Below are positions 53,615-64,000 of a stretch of DNA of 64,000 nt, piece by piece. The notes beneath the pieces are model-generated. The model ran no database searches, was not told where the DNA came from, and worked only from the letters and a program-made list of their open reading frames with translations. Source of the DNA: Microcebus murinus. Lineage: Eukaryota; Chordata; Mammalia; Primates; Cheirogaleidae. Location: contig NC_134109.1 of assembly GCF_040939455.1 (NCBI RefSeq), forward strand, positions 34,365,501 to 34,429,500, written 5' to 3'. Made by a program: the position numbers and the translations under genes. Each line of letters opens with the position of its first letter. Position 1 is the first letter of the stretch.

Positions 53615-56600
53615 GTATATATTTAAATTGACAGATTAAATTGTGTATATTTACTGTATACAACATGATGTTTTGAAGTATATATACACATTGTGAAATG
53701 ACTAAATCTAGGTAATTAACATATACTTTATCTCAAATAGTTGTCAATTTTGTAGTGAGAACACTTTACATTTATTCTCTTAGTGTTTTTCAAGAATACA
53801 ATATATTGTTAACTATAGTCACCATATTGTACAATAGATCTCTTGAACTTAATCCTTTTTAATTAAAATTGTCTATGCTTTGATCCATGGGCCTCCCCAA
53901 ATCCCACCCTCAACCACACCAGCCCCTAGAAATCACCATTCCACTCTCTACTTCTATGAGATCAACATTTTTAGATTCCACATATGAGGGAAATTATGCA
54001 GTATTTGGCTTTCTGTGCCTGGCTTATTTCACTTCAACATAATATGCTCTAGGTTCATCCATGTTGTCACAAAAGATAGGATTTCCTTCTTTTTTATGGC
54101 TGAATGGTATTCCATTGTGTATATATACCACATTTTCTTTGTTCATCCATCAATGAACACTTAGGTTGATTCCATAATTACTTGCTTTCTTCTACTAACT
54201 TTGGACTTAGATTGCTCTTGTTTTTTCTAGTTCCTTCGGGTATAACATTTGGTTGTTTATTTGAGATCTATCTTCTTTTTTGATGTAGGTGCTTATTGCT
54301 ATAAACTTCCCTCTTATAATTGTTTTTAGTGTATCCCAGAGGTTTTAATAGGTTGTGTTTCCATTTTCATTTGTGTCAAGAATTTTTAATTTCCCTTTTA
54401 ATTTCTTAATTGACCCATTAGTTTTTCAGGAGCATGCTGTTTAATTTCCATATAGTTGTGAATTTTCCTAAGTTCTTCCTGTTATTGATTTCTAGTTTTA
54501 TACCATTATTGTCAGAAAAGATACTTGATATGATTTCAATCTTTTTAAATTTGTTAAGACTTATTTTGTGGCCTAATATGTGATCTATTCTGGAGAATGT
54601 TCTATGTGCAGTTGAGAGGAATGTATATTCTGCCATGTTGAATGGAATGTTCCATATTTGTCTGTTAAGTCCATTTGATCTAAAATGTAGTTTAAGTCTA
54701 ATGTTTCCTTGTTAATTTTCAGTATGGATGATGTCTGTTGCTGAAAGGGGGGGTGTTGAAATCCCTGTTGCTATTATATTGCAGTCTATTTCTCCCTTCA
54801 GATCTATTAATATTTGCTTTATGTATTTAGGTACTCAAATTTTGGGTGCTTATATATTTAGAATTGTTATATCCTTCTGTTTAATTGACCCCTTTATCAT
54901 TACATAATGACCTTTGTCTCTTTTTATAGTTTTTGATTTAAAGTCTATTTTGTCTAATATAAGTATATTTACTCTTACTTTCTTTTGGTTTCTGTTTACA
55001 TGGAATATCTTTTTCCATCCTTTCACCTTCAGTATGTCTTTATAGGTGAAGTGAGTCTCTTGTATGAAGTATGTAGTTAGGGTTTTTTTTTAATCCATTC
55101 AACCACTCTGTATCTTTTGATTTCAGAATTTAATCCATTTACATTGAAAGTACTTATTGATAGGTAAGAACTTACTACTGACATTTTTTTAATTGTTTTC
55201 TAGTTGTTTTGTACATCCTTTCTTTCTTCCTATCTTGCTATCTTCTTTTGTTGCTAAGTGATTTTCTCTAGCAGTATGTTTTTTATTCCCTGATTTTTAT
55301 TTTTGCTGTATTTACTGCATGTTTTTGCTTTGTGGTTAACATGAAGCTTACAAAAAATATTTAATAGTTATAACAGGTTATTTTAAACTCTCAACTTTGG
55401 TCACAAAAAACCCTCTATGCTTTTGCTTGACTCTCCCAAGTACCTTTTGAATTTTGGTGTCAAAATTTTCATCTTTTTATTAATATTCTGCATGTCCTTT
55501 AATAAATGATTATAGCTATTATTATTTTTAATATTTTTATCTTTTAACTTTAATGCTAAATATATAAATGACTTACATGCCACTATTACTGTATGAGTAT
55601 TCTGAATTTGATTGAGTACTTACTTTTAACCATGAGTTTTATACTTTCATATGTTTTCATGTTACTCATTAGTGTCCTTTTCTTTCAGTTTGAAGAACTT
55701 CATTTATCATTTCTTATAAAGATGGTCTGGTGGTGATGAACTCCCTCAGCTTTTGTTTGTCTGGGGAAGTCTTTATCTCTACTTCATTTCTGAAGGAAAT
55801 TACTGAGTACAGTATTTTTCATTGGTAATTTTTTTCCTTCAACACTTTGAACATATTATCCCACTCTTTTCTGGTCTGTAAGGTTTCTGCTGAGTAGTGG
55901 GCTGTTGGCTATAGTGGAACTACCTTATATGTTATTTGCTTCTTTTCTCTTGCTGCTTTCAGGATCTCTTTATCTTGATTTTTGACAGGTTGATTGTAAT
56001 ATGTATATAGTTATTTGAATTGAATCTGATTAGAGATCTTTGACTTGATCTTCATGTACCTGAATATTTATATCTCCAGGTTTAGAAAGTTTACTGTTAA
56101 TATTTTTTTAAATAAGCCTTCTACTCCTTTATCTTTTTCTTCTATTTCTTTAATTCCTATGACTTAAATACTTACTGTTTTGATGCTGTCCCATAAATCT
56201 TATAAGCTTTCTTCATTCCTTTTCATTTTTTTCTTCTTCTTTTATTGTATATTTTCAAATGCCTTGCCTTCAAGTTCACACATTCTTTATGCTTGATCAA
56301 TGATGCTGACGATGATTCTATTACATTTTTTATTTCTTTCATTGTATTTTTTTAGCTCTAGAATTTCTGTTTGATTTTCAAAAAATTATTTCAATCTCTT
56401 GATTAAATTTCTTATTTTGGTCACTTAATATTTTCCTCATTTCATTGAATTGTTTCTCTGGTATTCTTAAAGTTCCTGAGCTTCCCTAAAATATTACTTT
56501 GAGTTCTTTGTCAGGTAGTTCATACATCTCTGTTTCTTTGTCATTCATTGGCATTGTTTTGTTCCTTTGGTGATGTCATATTTTCCTGATTGTTCTTGAT

Positions 56601-57206
56601 CCTTATGGTCACGTGCTGGTGTCTGTGCAATTGAAAAGGTAGGCATTTATTTACAGTCTTTAAAGATTGGCTTTGCTTGGAAATACCCTATAGTAGGCAT
56701 GGCACTGGGATATGTCAGAAGTCCAAGGTCTCTGAGGGCTGCCTGATGTTGAGGGCTTTCCAGAGCCAGGGATTGCTGAAGTCTTCCCAGCAATGATGCA
56801 GGCCAGAGGTTGAGTTTGCCATGCAAGCCTCAAGCCTGGGACTGTGTGGTCTTGCCTGGTTCTAGGGTGGTTCTAGAGGCTCCGTCTGTAGGTAACAGCC
56901 TAGAGTATGGGGTTATGGTGGTCTACCCAGTGCTGGATTTTACTGTGATAGCCTCAGTTTGGGTCCAGGGAAAAGTCTGTGCTCACTTCTTTTTCTTTTC
57001 TCCAAGCAGAAGGTATTCTCTCCACACTATGCTGCCAGGGGTTAGGGGAGGGGTGATGTGGATAATGTAAAACTGACTTTTCTACCTTCTTCAATGCATG
57101 TTTTCTTGTTAGCTCCTGTGAAGGTATTCTTGTGCATGGATAGTTGTTAAAGTTGATGGTTCTGTGGGGAGATGATTCCTGGAGTGACCTACTCCACCAT
57201 CCTATT
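53615..57206 (-). mobile_element. L1MA/L1PB-like copy B, nested in copy A
   Basis: From the 3'UTR ('aaattgacagattaaattg', 53,615) it goes to ORF2 (about 54,180-55,600; 'ttcaggagcatgctgtttaa', 'aatggaatgttccatatttg') and on to upstream sequence. The end at 57,206 ('gtgacctactccaccatcct') looks like an L1 5' end in reverse. The reading frames are broken and part of ORF2 is deleted. It sits between the two halves of copy A. Confidence 0.75.
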
Positions 57207-58877
57207 CCACCCCAGCTATATTTGGAATATTAATCCCTTATCAGATATATGGTTTACAAATAATTTTTTCCCATTCCATAGGTTGCCTCTTTACTCTGTT
57301 GGTTACTTACTTTGCCATGCAGAAGGCTTTTAGTTTGATATAGTCCCACTTGTCTATTTTTGCTTTGGCTGCCTGTGCTTTTGGTGACTTATCTAAGAAA
57401 TAATTGCCAAGACCAATGTCAAGAAACATTCTCCAATCTTTTCTTCTAGGAGTTTTATAGTTTCAGGTCTTATGTTTAAGACTTTCATTCATTTGAGTTG
57501 ATTTTTGTGTATATTGCAAAATAAGGGTCCAATTTCATTCTTTTACATGTAGTTATCCAGTTTTCCAGACAATTTATTGAAGAGATTATCCTTACCTCAT
57601 TGTGTTCTTGGCAACCTTGTCAAAGATCATTTGATTGTGCATGAGGGTTTATTTCTGGCCTCTCTATTCTGTTTCAATGGTTTATATGTCTGTCTTTATG
57701 CCAGTACCATATTGTTTTGATTACTACAGTTTTGTAATATGTTTTGAAATCAGGAAGTGTGAGGGGTATGTTTTTAGGGATTTATCCTATAATTCCAGGC
57801 TGTCTAATTTGTTGACATATAATTGTTTCTAGTAATTTGTTATAATCCTTTTCATTTCTGTGGTATCAATTGTGATATCTCTTGCTTCTTCTCTGATTTT
57901 ATTTATTTAAGTCTTCTCTCTTTTTTCATAGTTAACCTAGGTTATAATTTGTCAATTTTTTGGATCTTTCCAAAAAGCCAACTCTTAATTTCATTGATAT
58001 TTTAAATTGATTTTCTACTCCCTATTTCTTTTTCTTCTGCTCTAAGTTTATTGTTTTCTTTTTTCAGCTATTTTTGGGCTTAATTTGTTCTTCTTTTTTC
58101 TAGTTCCTTAAAGTGCAGAATTAGATTGGTTATTTGAGATCTTTTTTCTTTTCTAATGTAGGTGTTTACTTTCTTTTAATGCTGCTTGTGCTACTCTTTC
58201 CTTATTGATTTTCTGAGTGTTCTATTCATTTCTGAAAGTGAGATATTGAAATCCTCTACTAGTATTGTGTTGCTATTTATTTCTCCCTTCAGATCTATCA
58301 ATGTTTGCTTCATATATTTGGGTGCCCTGATTTATATTTATATTTATTTATAATTTCTATATCTTCTTGCTTAATTGATTCTTTTATCATTATATAATGT
58401 CCTTTGCCTTTTGTTGACTTGAAGTCTATTTTTTGTGGTATAAGTCTGGCCACCCTTGCTCACTTTTGGCTACCATTTACATGAAATATCTTTTTCCATC
58501 CTTCAACTTTCAGCCTAAGTATGTCCTTACATTTAAAGTGAGCCTCCTATAGATAGCAACAGTTGGATCTTGTATTTTTTTAAAAATCCATTCACTCTAT
58601 GTCTTTTGATTCGTGAGTTTAAAGTAATTATTGGCAGGGCAGAACTTACTTTTGCCATTTTGTTAATCATTTACTGCTATCTTGTAGCATTTTTGTTTCT
58701 TATTTTTTTCTTACTGTCTTCTTTTGTGTTTCATTGATTTTCTGTTGTTGTCATACTTTGACTCCTTTCTCATTTTCTTTTGTGTATCTTCTACAGGTTT
58801 TTTTTTTTGTGGTTATCATAAGACTTATGTAAAACATCTTATACTTATAACAATCTGTTTTAAGTTGATAACAATTT

Positions 58878-59130
58878 TTAAAATTTTAATTTAATTTAAT
58901 TTAATTTTGAGACAGAGTCTCACTCTGTTGCCTGGGCTAGAGTGCCATGGCATCAGCCTAGCTCACAGCAAACTCAAACTCCGGGGCTCAAGCCATCCTC
59001 CTGCCTCAGCCTCCTGAGTAGCTGGGACTATAGGCATGTGCCACTGTGACTGGCTAATTTTCTATACTTTTATTTGGCTAATTTATTTCTATTTATAGTA
59101 GAGATAGGGTCTCGCTCTTGCTCAGGCTGG
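58878..59130 (-). mobile_element. strepsirrhine-type Alu, 5'-truncated
   Basis: Has an ATTTA-rich tail, 'gagacagagtctcactctgt', the lemur-type linker 'ttatttggctaatttatttc', and stops at 'ctcgctcttgctcaggctgg', so the Alu 5' end is missing. Duplications agttgataacaattt (58,863-58,877) and agttgatagcaattt (59,131-59,145) differ at one base. Confidence 0.93.
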
Positions 59131-59346
59131 AGTTGATAGCAATTTCATTTCAATCTCATACAAATACTGTATATTTTTACTTCTCTTACACTTTGTTATT
59201 GATGTCACAGTTACATATTTTTATATTGTGTATTCATTAACATATTTTTGTATAGTTATTTTTTATACTTTTATCTTTTAACTTCTATACATGAATTAAA
59301 AATGATTTATATATTACTCTTACAGTATTACAGTATTCTGTATTTC

Positions 59347-59385
59347 TCTCTCTCTCTCTATATATATATATAAAATATATATTTA
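59347..59385 (+). repeat. (CT)n(TA)n simple repeat
   Basis: Seven CT units passing into TA units, inside L1 copy A. Confidence 0.9.
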
Positions 59386-59860
59386 CCAATGAACTTTATA
59401 CTTTCAGATACTTTCACGTTACTGTTTAGCATTCTTTGTTTCAACTTAAAGGACCCTCATTAGTATTTCTTATAAAGCATGTCTAGAGATGATGAACTCC
59501 TTCAATTTTTTTATTGAAAAAAGTGTTTATTTTTCATTTATTGTTTGAAGAATAGTATTGCTAAATATAGTATTCTTGATTGGCAGTTTTTTTCCTTTTA
59601 GCTCTTTAAATATATCATTCCACTTGCTCTGGGCTGCAACATTTCTTCTGAGAAATCCACTGATAGTCTTATGGAGGTTCCCTTGTACATGACAAATTGC
59701 TTTTTACTTGTTGCTTTCAAAATTTCCCCTTTGTCTTTGAGTTTTGGCACTTTTATTGTAATGTGTCTCTGTGTGGATTATCCTAGTTGAGTTCTGTTGG
59801 GTTTCTTGAATTTGGCTGTCATTTCCTTTCCTGATGTGGAAAGCTTTCAGTCATTATTTC

Positions 59861-60092
59861 TTTTTTAAATTTTATTTATTTATTTATTTATTTTTTAGAG
59901 ACAGGGTCTCACTCTGTCAGCCAGTCTGGACTGTAGTGGTATGATCATAGCTCACTGCAGCCTCATACTTCTGGGCTAAAGCAAACCTCTCACCTCAGCC
60001 TCCTGAGTAGCTTGGACTACAGGTGTGCACCACTATGCTTAGATAATTTTTTTTAATTTTATGGAGAGACAGGGTCTTGTTATGTTGTCCAG
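59861..60092 (-). mobile_element. AluJ-like / old Alu, partial
   Basis: (ATTT)n tail, 'agagacagggtctcactctg', 'gatcatagctcactgcagcc' and 'ttggactacaggtgtgcacc', ending at 'cttgttatgttgtccag'. The 'agctcactgcagcc' form and lack of the lemur linker point to an early Alu. More diverged than the other Alus. Confidence 0.85.
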
Positions 60093-60970
60093 ACCTTTAC
60101 CAATCAGTATGGCTAGAGATTCTTGGAGCCTCTGAAACCTTTTTTGGGGGATATGACTTCACTGGGTCTGAGTGTGCAATTTTTCAATTAAAGAAGCTTG
60201 CCAGTTTGTCTTACAGGAGCTCATAATTTCTTGCTCCCTCTGGTGTCTGTCTGCAGTACCATACATTCTCTGATTTTATAGCAGCAAATCATCTCTTTCT
60301 TCCTTGTTCTTAGGAGCCACTAGACATCCAAAGTATGTCAGTTCCTCATTAGTGCCCTCATACCTTTTCCATTTTCAATAATTCCAAGCCCCTTTATCTT
60401 CTCTCTTTGAGATGCCCTAAAAATGCTCTTCACTTTATTATGAAGAGCAGTTTAATCCTCTTTCTCTCACATACCATCCATCCATGCTCAGGTACCTTTC
60501 ATAAAAACAGCAAAAATTTAAAAATAAACCAAAACCCAGCCCCAAATAAAAATACCCTGGTAGGATCCTAAACGAAAGAATTATCTTCCCAGTGGGGATT
60601 TTTCCCCCTCTCTAGTAGAAGTCAGAAGTAGCTGGCATCAGTTTTTCTAAAAGATAATACTCTCCACTCCCTCCACCTCCTCACTATGAGGGAGATAAAA
60701 ACACCATTTGTTTTTAATGGCTCTTAATCTTATAAAATAGTCACTTCCTGGGAAATCAGAATGTTCCCAGATCACGAGGCTTTACATTAAGAGCTCACCC
60801 ATCTTCCTCTCTGCAAAGTAAAGCAGGCTGATACTGGAGAGTGAGTATGAGTCTGCACAGCATAACTCAGATTCTCCATATGTTACGTGACTGGGGAATT
60901 AAGAGGTGACCCGTGTGAGAGCAGTGTCTGCTCTCAGGTCATAGGAATTGAAAACAAAAGCTAGTACTGA
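60093..60970. other. unique sequence, nothing recognised
   Basis: No repeat or coding signal named. Confidence 0.4.
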
Positions 60971-60971
60971 A

Positions 60972-61240
60972 AAAGTAGTTAAAGTTTGGACCCTGGAGTT
61001 AGACCGCCTAAGTTCAAATCCCAGCCCTGCCACCTAAGAAATGTTTGACTATGGAAAAATTGCTAAACCTTTGCTGTAGTCGTACCTTACATTTATATTC
61101 CCTTATTCATACCTCGGTTTCTTTGTCTCTAAAGAAGGAGTAAAAATAGCATCTATCTCATAGGGTTGTTATGAGGATTAAATAAGATAATAAATGTGAG
61201 GCTCTTAAAACAGATTTGTCATGTAATAATACAAATATTT
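60972..61240 (+). mobile_element. MIR SINE, nearly full length
   Basis: 'tggaccctggagttagaccg', 'aagttcaaatcccagccctg', 'ctcggtttctttgtctctaa' and 'cataGGgttgttatgaggat' mark MIR. An extra segment of about 40 bases lies between the core and 3' part (near 61,085-61,115). Confidence 0.88.
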
Positions 61241-61264
61241 GTTAAAACAAACAACAATTGCAAC

Positions 61265-61440
61265 GGCAATAGTACTCTGAAGTCTGTGAGGTCTTTCCTG
61301 ATAGACTGACTTTCTAGGTGGAGAGGAACTATGCCTTTTTAAATGAATTTCTGCATCTCGGCACCTAGATCAGGGCTTGGCATGTAGTACAGATCTTCAT
61401 TAAATGTCTATTATTAATACATGAAGGGATGAATGAACTT
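61265..61440 (+). mobile_element. L2 3' end
   Basis: 'ggtctttcctgatagactga', 'atcagggcttggcatgtagt' and the terminal 'gggatgaatgaac' are the L2 3' end. Confidence 0.75.
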
Positions 61441-61704
61441 TTTAGACCCACTCAGAAGGTGAGACCAGAAGGAAATATTATTATGCTTTGTGATATGGTT
61501 TCCTTGGGGGAACTTTTCGCAGTCACTGGGGAGTGTGTGGAGGAAGTATTGCAGTGAGTTAAATTTCATAAGTTAAAGAAGATACTGTGATTTAGAAAGA
61601 ACAATCCAGAGAGGAAAAAAAGAAAACATTATGAAGGTGAGAATAAAGGTCATTGTTTCTGGGAAAGAAGACTTTATAATAATTCAGAAGAAAGACACAG
61701 TAGG
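61441..61704. other. unique sequence, nothing recognised
   Basis: AT- and purine-rich, no feature named. Confidence 0.4.
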
Positions 61705-61925
61705 AGAAGAATTGGCAAGCTTTTTTCAAAAGGGGCCAGACAATAAACATTTTAGGCTTTGTGGCTCATATGGTCAATGTTGCAACTACTCACCTGTGCT
61801 GTTGTAGGGTGAAGGCAGACATAGATTACATGTAAACAGGCAGGCATGGCTGTGTTCTAATAAAACTATTTACAAAAACATGTGGAAGGCCGGATTGGCC
61901 TGTGGGCTGTAGTTGGCCAAGTTCC
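61705..61925 (-). mobile_element. old hAT-like DNA transposon
   Basis: 'ttggcaagcttttttcaaaa', 'ggccagacaataaacatttt', 'ttttaggctttgtggctca', 'ggctgtgttctaataaaact' and 'cctgtgggctgtagttggcc' follow, in reverse, the common mammalian element beginning 'gggtcggcaaactacggccc'. Terminal inverted repeats survive as 'ttggcaa' and 'ttggcca'. Subfamily name uncertain. Confidence 0.75.
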
Positions 61926-64000
61926 CCATTAGAACAATGTGAGGAATAAATAAAGTAGTATCAGTGGAACTGTGACAGCTGGAGAAGGAACTTATGCAAA
62001 ATCCCTTAGGAGAGAAGGGAGTGGCTACTGCAATATACTGGGGTATCCTTCTCTTGCTATATGTGAAAATCCAAGAATCATTTAATATAACTACTTCAGT
62101 CCTAAATGTGGCAAATATAAAGAGGAGGGGACAAAAAGACATGCAATGCCATAACTTTTGTAGCAAGAAAGTATGTTTGAATTGAGTTGAAACTCATTTA
62201 TTTATATTTAAAGTAGAGAGTACAGAAAATCCAAAATGGAAACTCATTGCATTATTTCTATTTATCTGTAGCATGGATCTTTATATCTATGTTAAAGAGA
62301 AGACTCATGATCTGGGAATTCACAGAATTTCAAGCACAATGATGAAACCATACCCTGAAAACACCATATCCAGACTGTAACTTAGCTCTTCCAGCTTCCT
62401 TCTCCATGACGTAGAGTTGCTTCCACCTCTTCTCAAGCAGGGATGGCATTCACTTAAGATAAAAGTGATTCACTGGTAGCCTTGAAGCCTCTCTGGTACC
62501 ATATGCCAATTCAAGAACATGTGACCTATAAATCAATCTGGAAATTACTGTCTTCTTCCTGAACAAGGTTTTCTTTCTATTTGACTCCCACCTGGAGAAG
62601 AATGGAAAAGAGAGAGTAGACTGTCTTAGAGGGGCAAACTCTCATTTTTTCACAACTCCATTCCATGAAATATCCCAATGGCACTTCATATAAAGGAGCT
62701 GAGAATATTTGATTTTAGCTCTAATGAGTCAGTTCTGGTATGTTAATTTCCTAACCATTGGAGCTGTCAATTTGGTTGCTAAGTCTGCTGAATCACAGAA
62801 GAAATATACCTTCAGCCTGGTATATAATTATCTCAGGAATTATAAAGGCAATAACTGCATGATTGCTTTTTTTATGAATACATTAAAGCAGAGGTGTGTA
62901 ATTGGCACTTTAATAATCTAGTGGCAGCAAATTAGATATTAATGTGATTACAAAATGACAATTACTTTTGGCAATTAATTGGCATCACCTTTCAGTAGCC
63001 CTTTTCAATACATTGTTGGGGATTCTCACTCCCAATGAGAAATGGGATCATTCTAAAGCTGAGTGGGAGCTATGGGGAAGAGTAAGTTAATTACTTAACA
63101 AAACAAGTGGTTGATCTTTATATTCTCCATCATTGGGTCTTTGGGGCTTAATAATAGCAGTAACATACTTTATCTTTTTCCCTGAATGATGCCCAAATGA
63201 TGTATAAACTTTTTGTAATGTAATTACCACCCATAAATCACTTCATTTCTGAAATTATGGTGGCCTCTGATGAGATGAGATTGCTTTTCACATTCGCATT
63301 AGTTTAAGAAAGAGAAGAAAAATCTTGCCTCTGATAGAAAGGCAGGGCAGGTGAGGATGGTAAGGTGATTTGGTTACATGTTACATGCAAACTGGCTGAG
63401 GAAGGAACAATAATGTTTGCAAAGCACATACAGTTAAATTGAATCCTCACAGCTCTGTGTTTTGATACTCACAGCAGTGAGTTTATGCAAACCATTCTAG
63501 AAAAGACCCAAAATGTAAATCTACTGGTTATATCAATATCCTGAGACTCAATAAGGGGAAATTACTGTAGCTTTTCTATATCCAATGAAGCATTTGACCT
63601 GTTTTTGATAGATTAAAAAATGTTAATAATCAGTACACCAAAAAATTCTTATAATATTTTGATTAGTCATAATTATTGATAGATAAATTTACATTGAAAT
63701 TGGTAATTGCAACATTACCCTATCTATTGCTTATAGTAATCCTATTTGTTGCTATATATATTGCCTATATTGAATTTCACTACATGCCTCTCCTTTTCTA
63801 CTGAAACTGAATAATCAGATTAAGCATCTCTCAATAATGAGAGCAGACACTATATTGACTGATTTCTGACTGCCCAGCTCTATCTTTGATTTTTTTTTTT
63901 GGATACAACTCAGAGTTTCTGAATAGTTTTTCTGTGTTTTACTACCCAGTACCAGAAATTGTATTATAAGACAACTGAAAACACTGCCAGAGTGAAAGCT
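61926..64000. other. AT-rich unique sequence, possible conserved non-coding part
   Basis: No repeat recognised over 2 kb. The 62,880-63,000 stretch is unusually dense in TAAT/ATTA homeodomain-type cores (for example 'ggcaattaattggc'). No exon seen. Confidence 0.4.

Larger units (their letters stand above)
57207..59860 (-). mobile_element. L1M copy A, ORF2 part (right of nested insertions)
   Basis: 'ggaatattaatcccttatca' continues the sentence broken at about 53,200. Then 'aaggcttttagtttgatata', 'gggtccaatttcattctttt', 'ttatgccagtaccatattgt' (ORF2) and from 58,090 the same ORF2 stretch as in copy B (54,190 onward). Interrupted by the Alu at 58,878-59,130. A CT/TA simple repeat lies at 59,347-59,385. 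Confidence 0.82.

Noticed and set aside
1..64000. CRISPR arrays, operons, ribosome-binding sites, prophage-type systems
   Set aside because: The sequence is a vertebrate nuclear genome. Tandem repeats seen are microsatellites or short expansions without spacers.
1..64000. tRNA, U6, 5S, 7SK or Y RNA genes
   Set aside because: I looked for their hallmark starts and promoter boxes. The only Pol III-type boxes found belong to Alu and MIR copies.

Overview
The window is nuclear DNA from a primate. The best evidence is three Alu copies (12,075-12,411 plus; 33,075-33,433 minus; 58,878-59,130 minus) whose middle linker carries an 'ataaatagaaagagattaa...ttggccaacta' type insert, which I know from strepsirrhine (lemur-group) Alus and not from human ones. 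A lemur-like L1 3' end at 35.8 kb, small hAT and piggyBac-like elements with readable terminal inverted repeats, and the absence of human AluY/S copies fit a lemuriform such as a mouse lemur or sifaka. The species call is inference.

I found no intact protein-coding gene. Nearly all open frames are short and either lie in repeats or look random, so the window reads as intergenic or deep intronic sequence. The one recognisable protein fossil is a processed pseudogene of ZFYVE21, a FYVE zinc-finger protein, on the minus strand at about 16.2-16.77 kb. It sits inside an L2 LINE copy running from about 14.45 to 17.96 kb, which is also split by an MLT1 LTR. A 113-base minus-strand segment at 48,796-48,908 has good splice signals and one open frame and is the best candidate for a real exon. 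Other exon-like segments are weaker and are given only as findings.

Layout: 0-10 kb holds MER20, an Alu-like monomer, a long CTTT microsatellite, an old L1 ORF2 piece, MER5A, several MIRs and a minus-strand L2. At 10.2-10.66 kb an L1 5'-end-like fragment is flanked by a perfect 20-base direct repeat. A full-length Alu is at 12.1 kb, followed by L1M, MIR and the nested L2/MLT1/pseudogene block (14.4-18 kb). From 18.8 to 28 kb come four lineage-type insertions: a TA-flanked DNA transposon (18.8 kb), two hAT miniature elements (23.65 and 27.39 kb), a solo LTR (23.9-24.56 kb) and a piggyBac-like miniature element (27.6 kb). From 29 to 34.6 kb there are MIRs, minus-strand L2s and an Alu inserted in a MIR. 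At 34.75-38.64 kb lies a truncated ERVL-class provirus: an MLT2-type LTR plus dUTPase, integrase, RNase H and RT remnants, with an L1 tail inserted. The 39-51 kb part is mostly unique sequence with scattered MIRs, an MLT1 LTR and an L1 3' end. At 51.4-60.1 kb there is a dense L1-in-L1 nest with a Tigger-like element and Alus. The last 4 kb is a MIR, an L2 3' end, a hAT fossil and AT-rich unique DNA that could include conserved non-coding sequence.

The features do not form a pathway; the story is layered insertion. Ancient L2/MIR/MER elements were hit by MaLR/ERVL LTRs and L1M copies, then by strepsirrhine Alus and DNA transposons. Repeat calls come from memory of consensus sequences. Class calls are firmer than subfamily names, and boundaries without target duplications are approximate.
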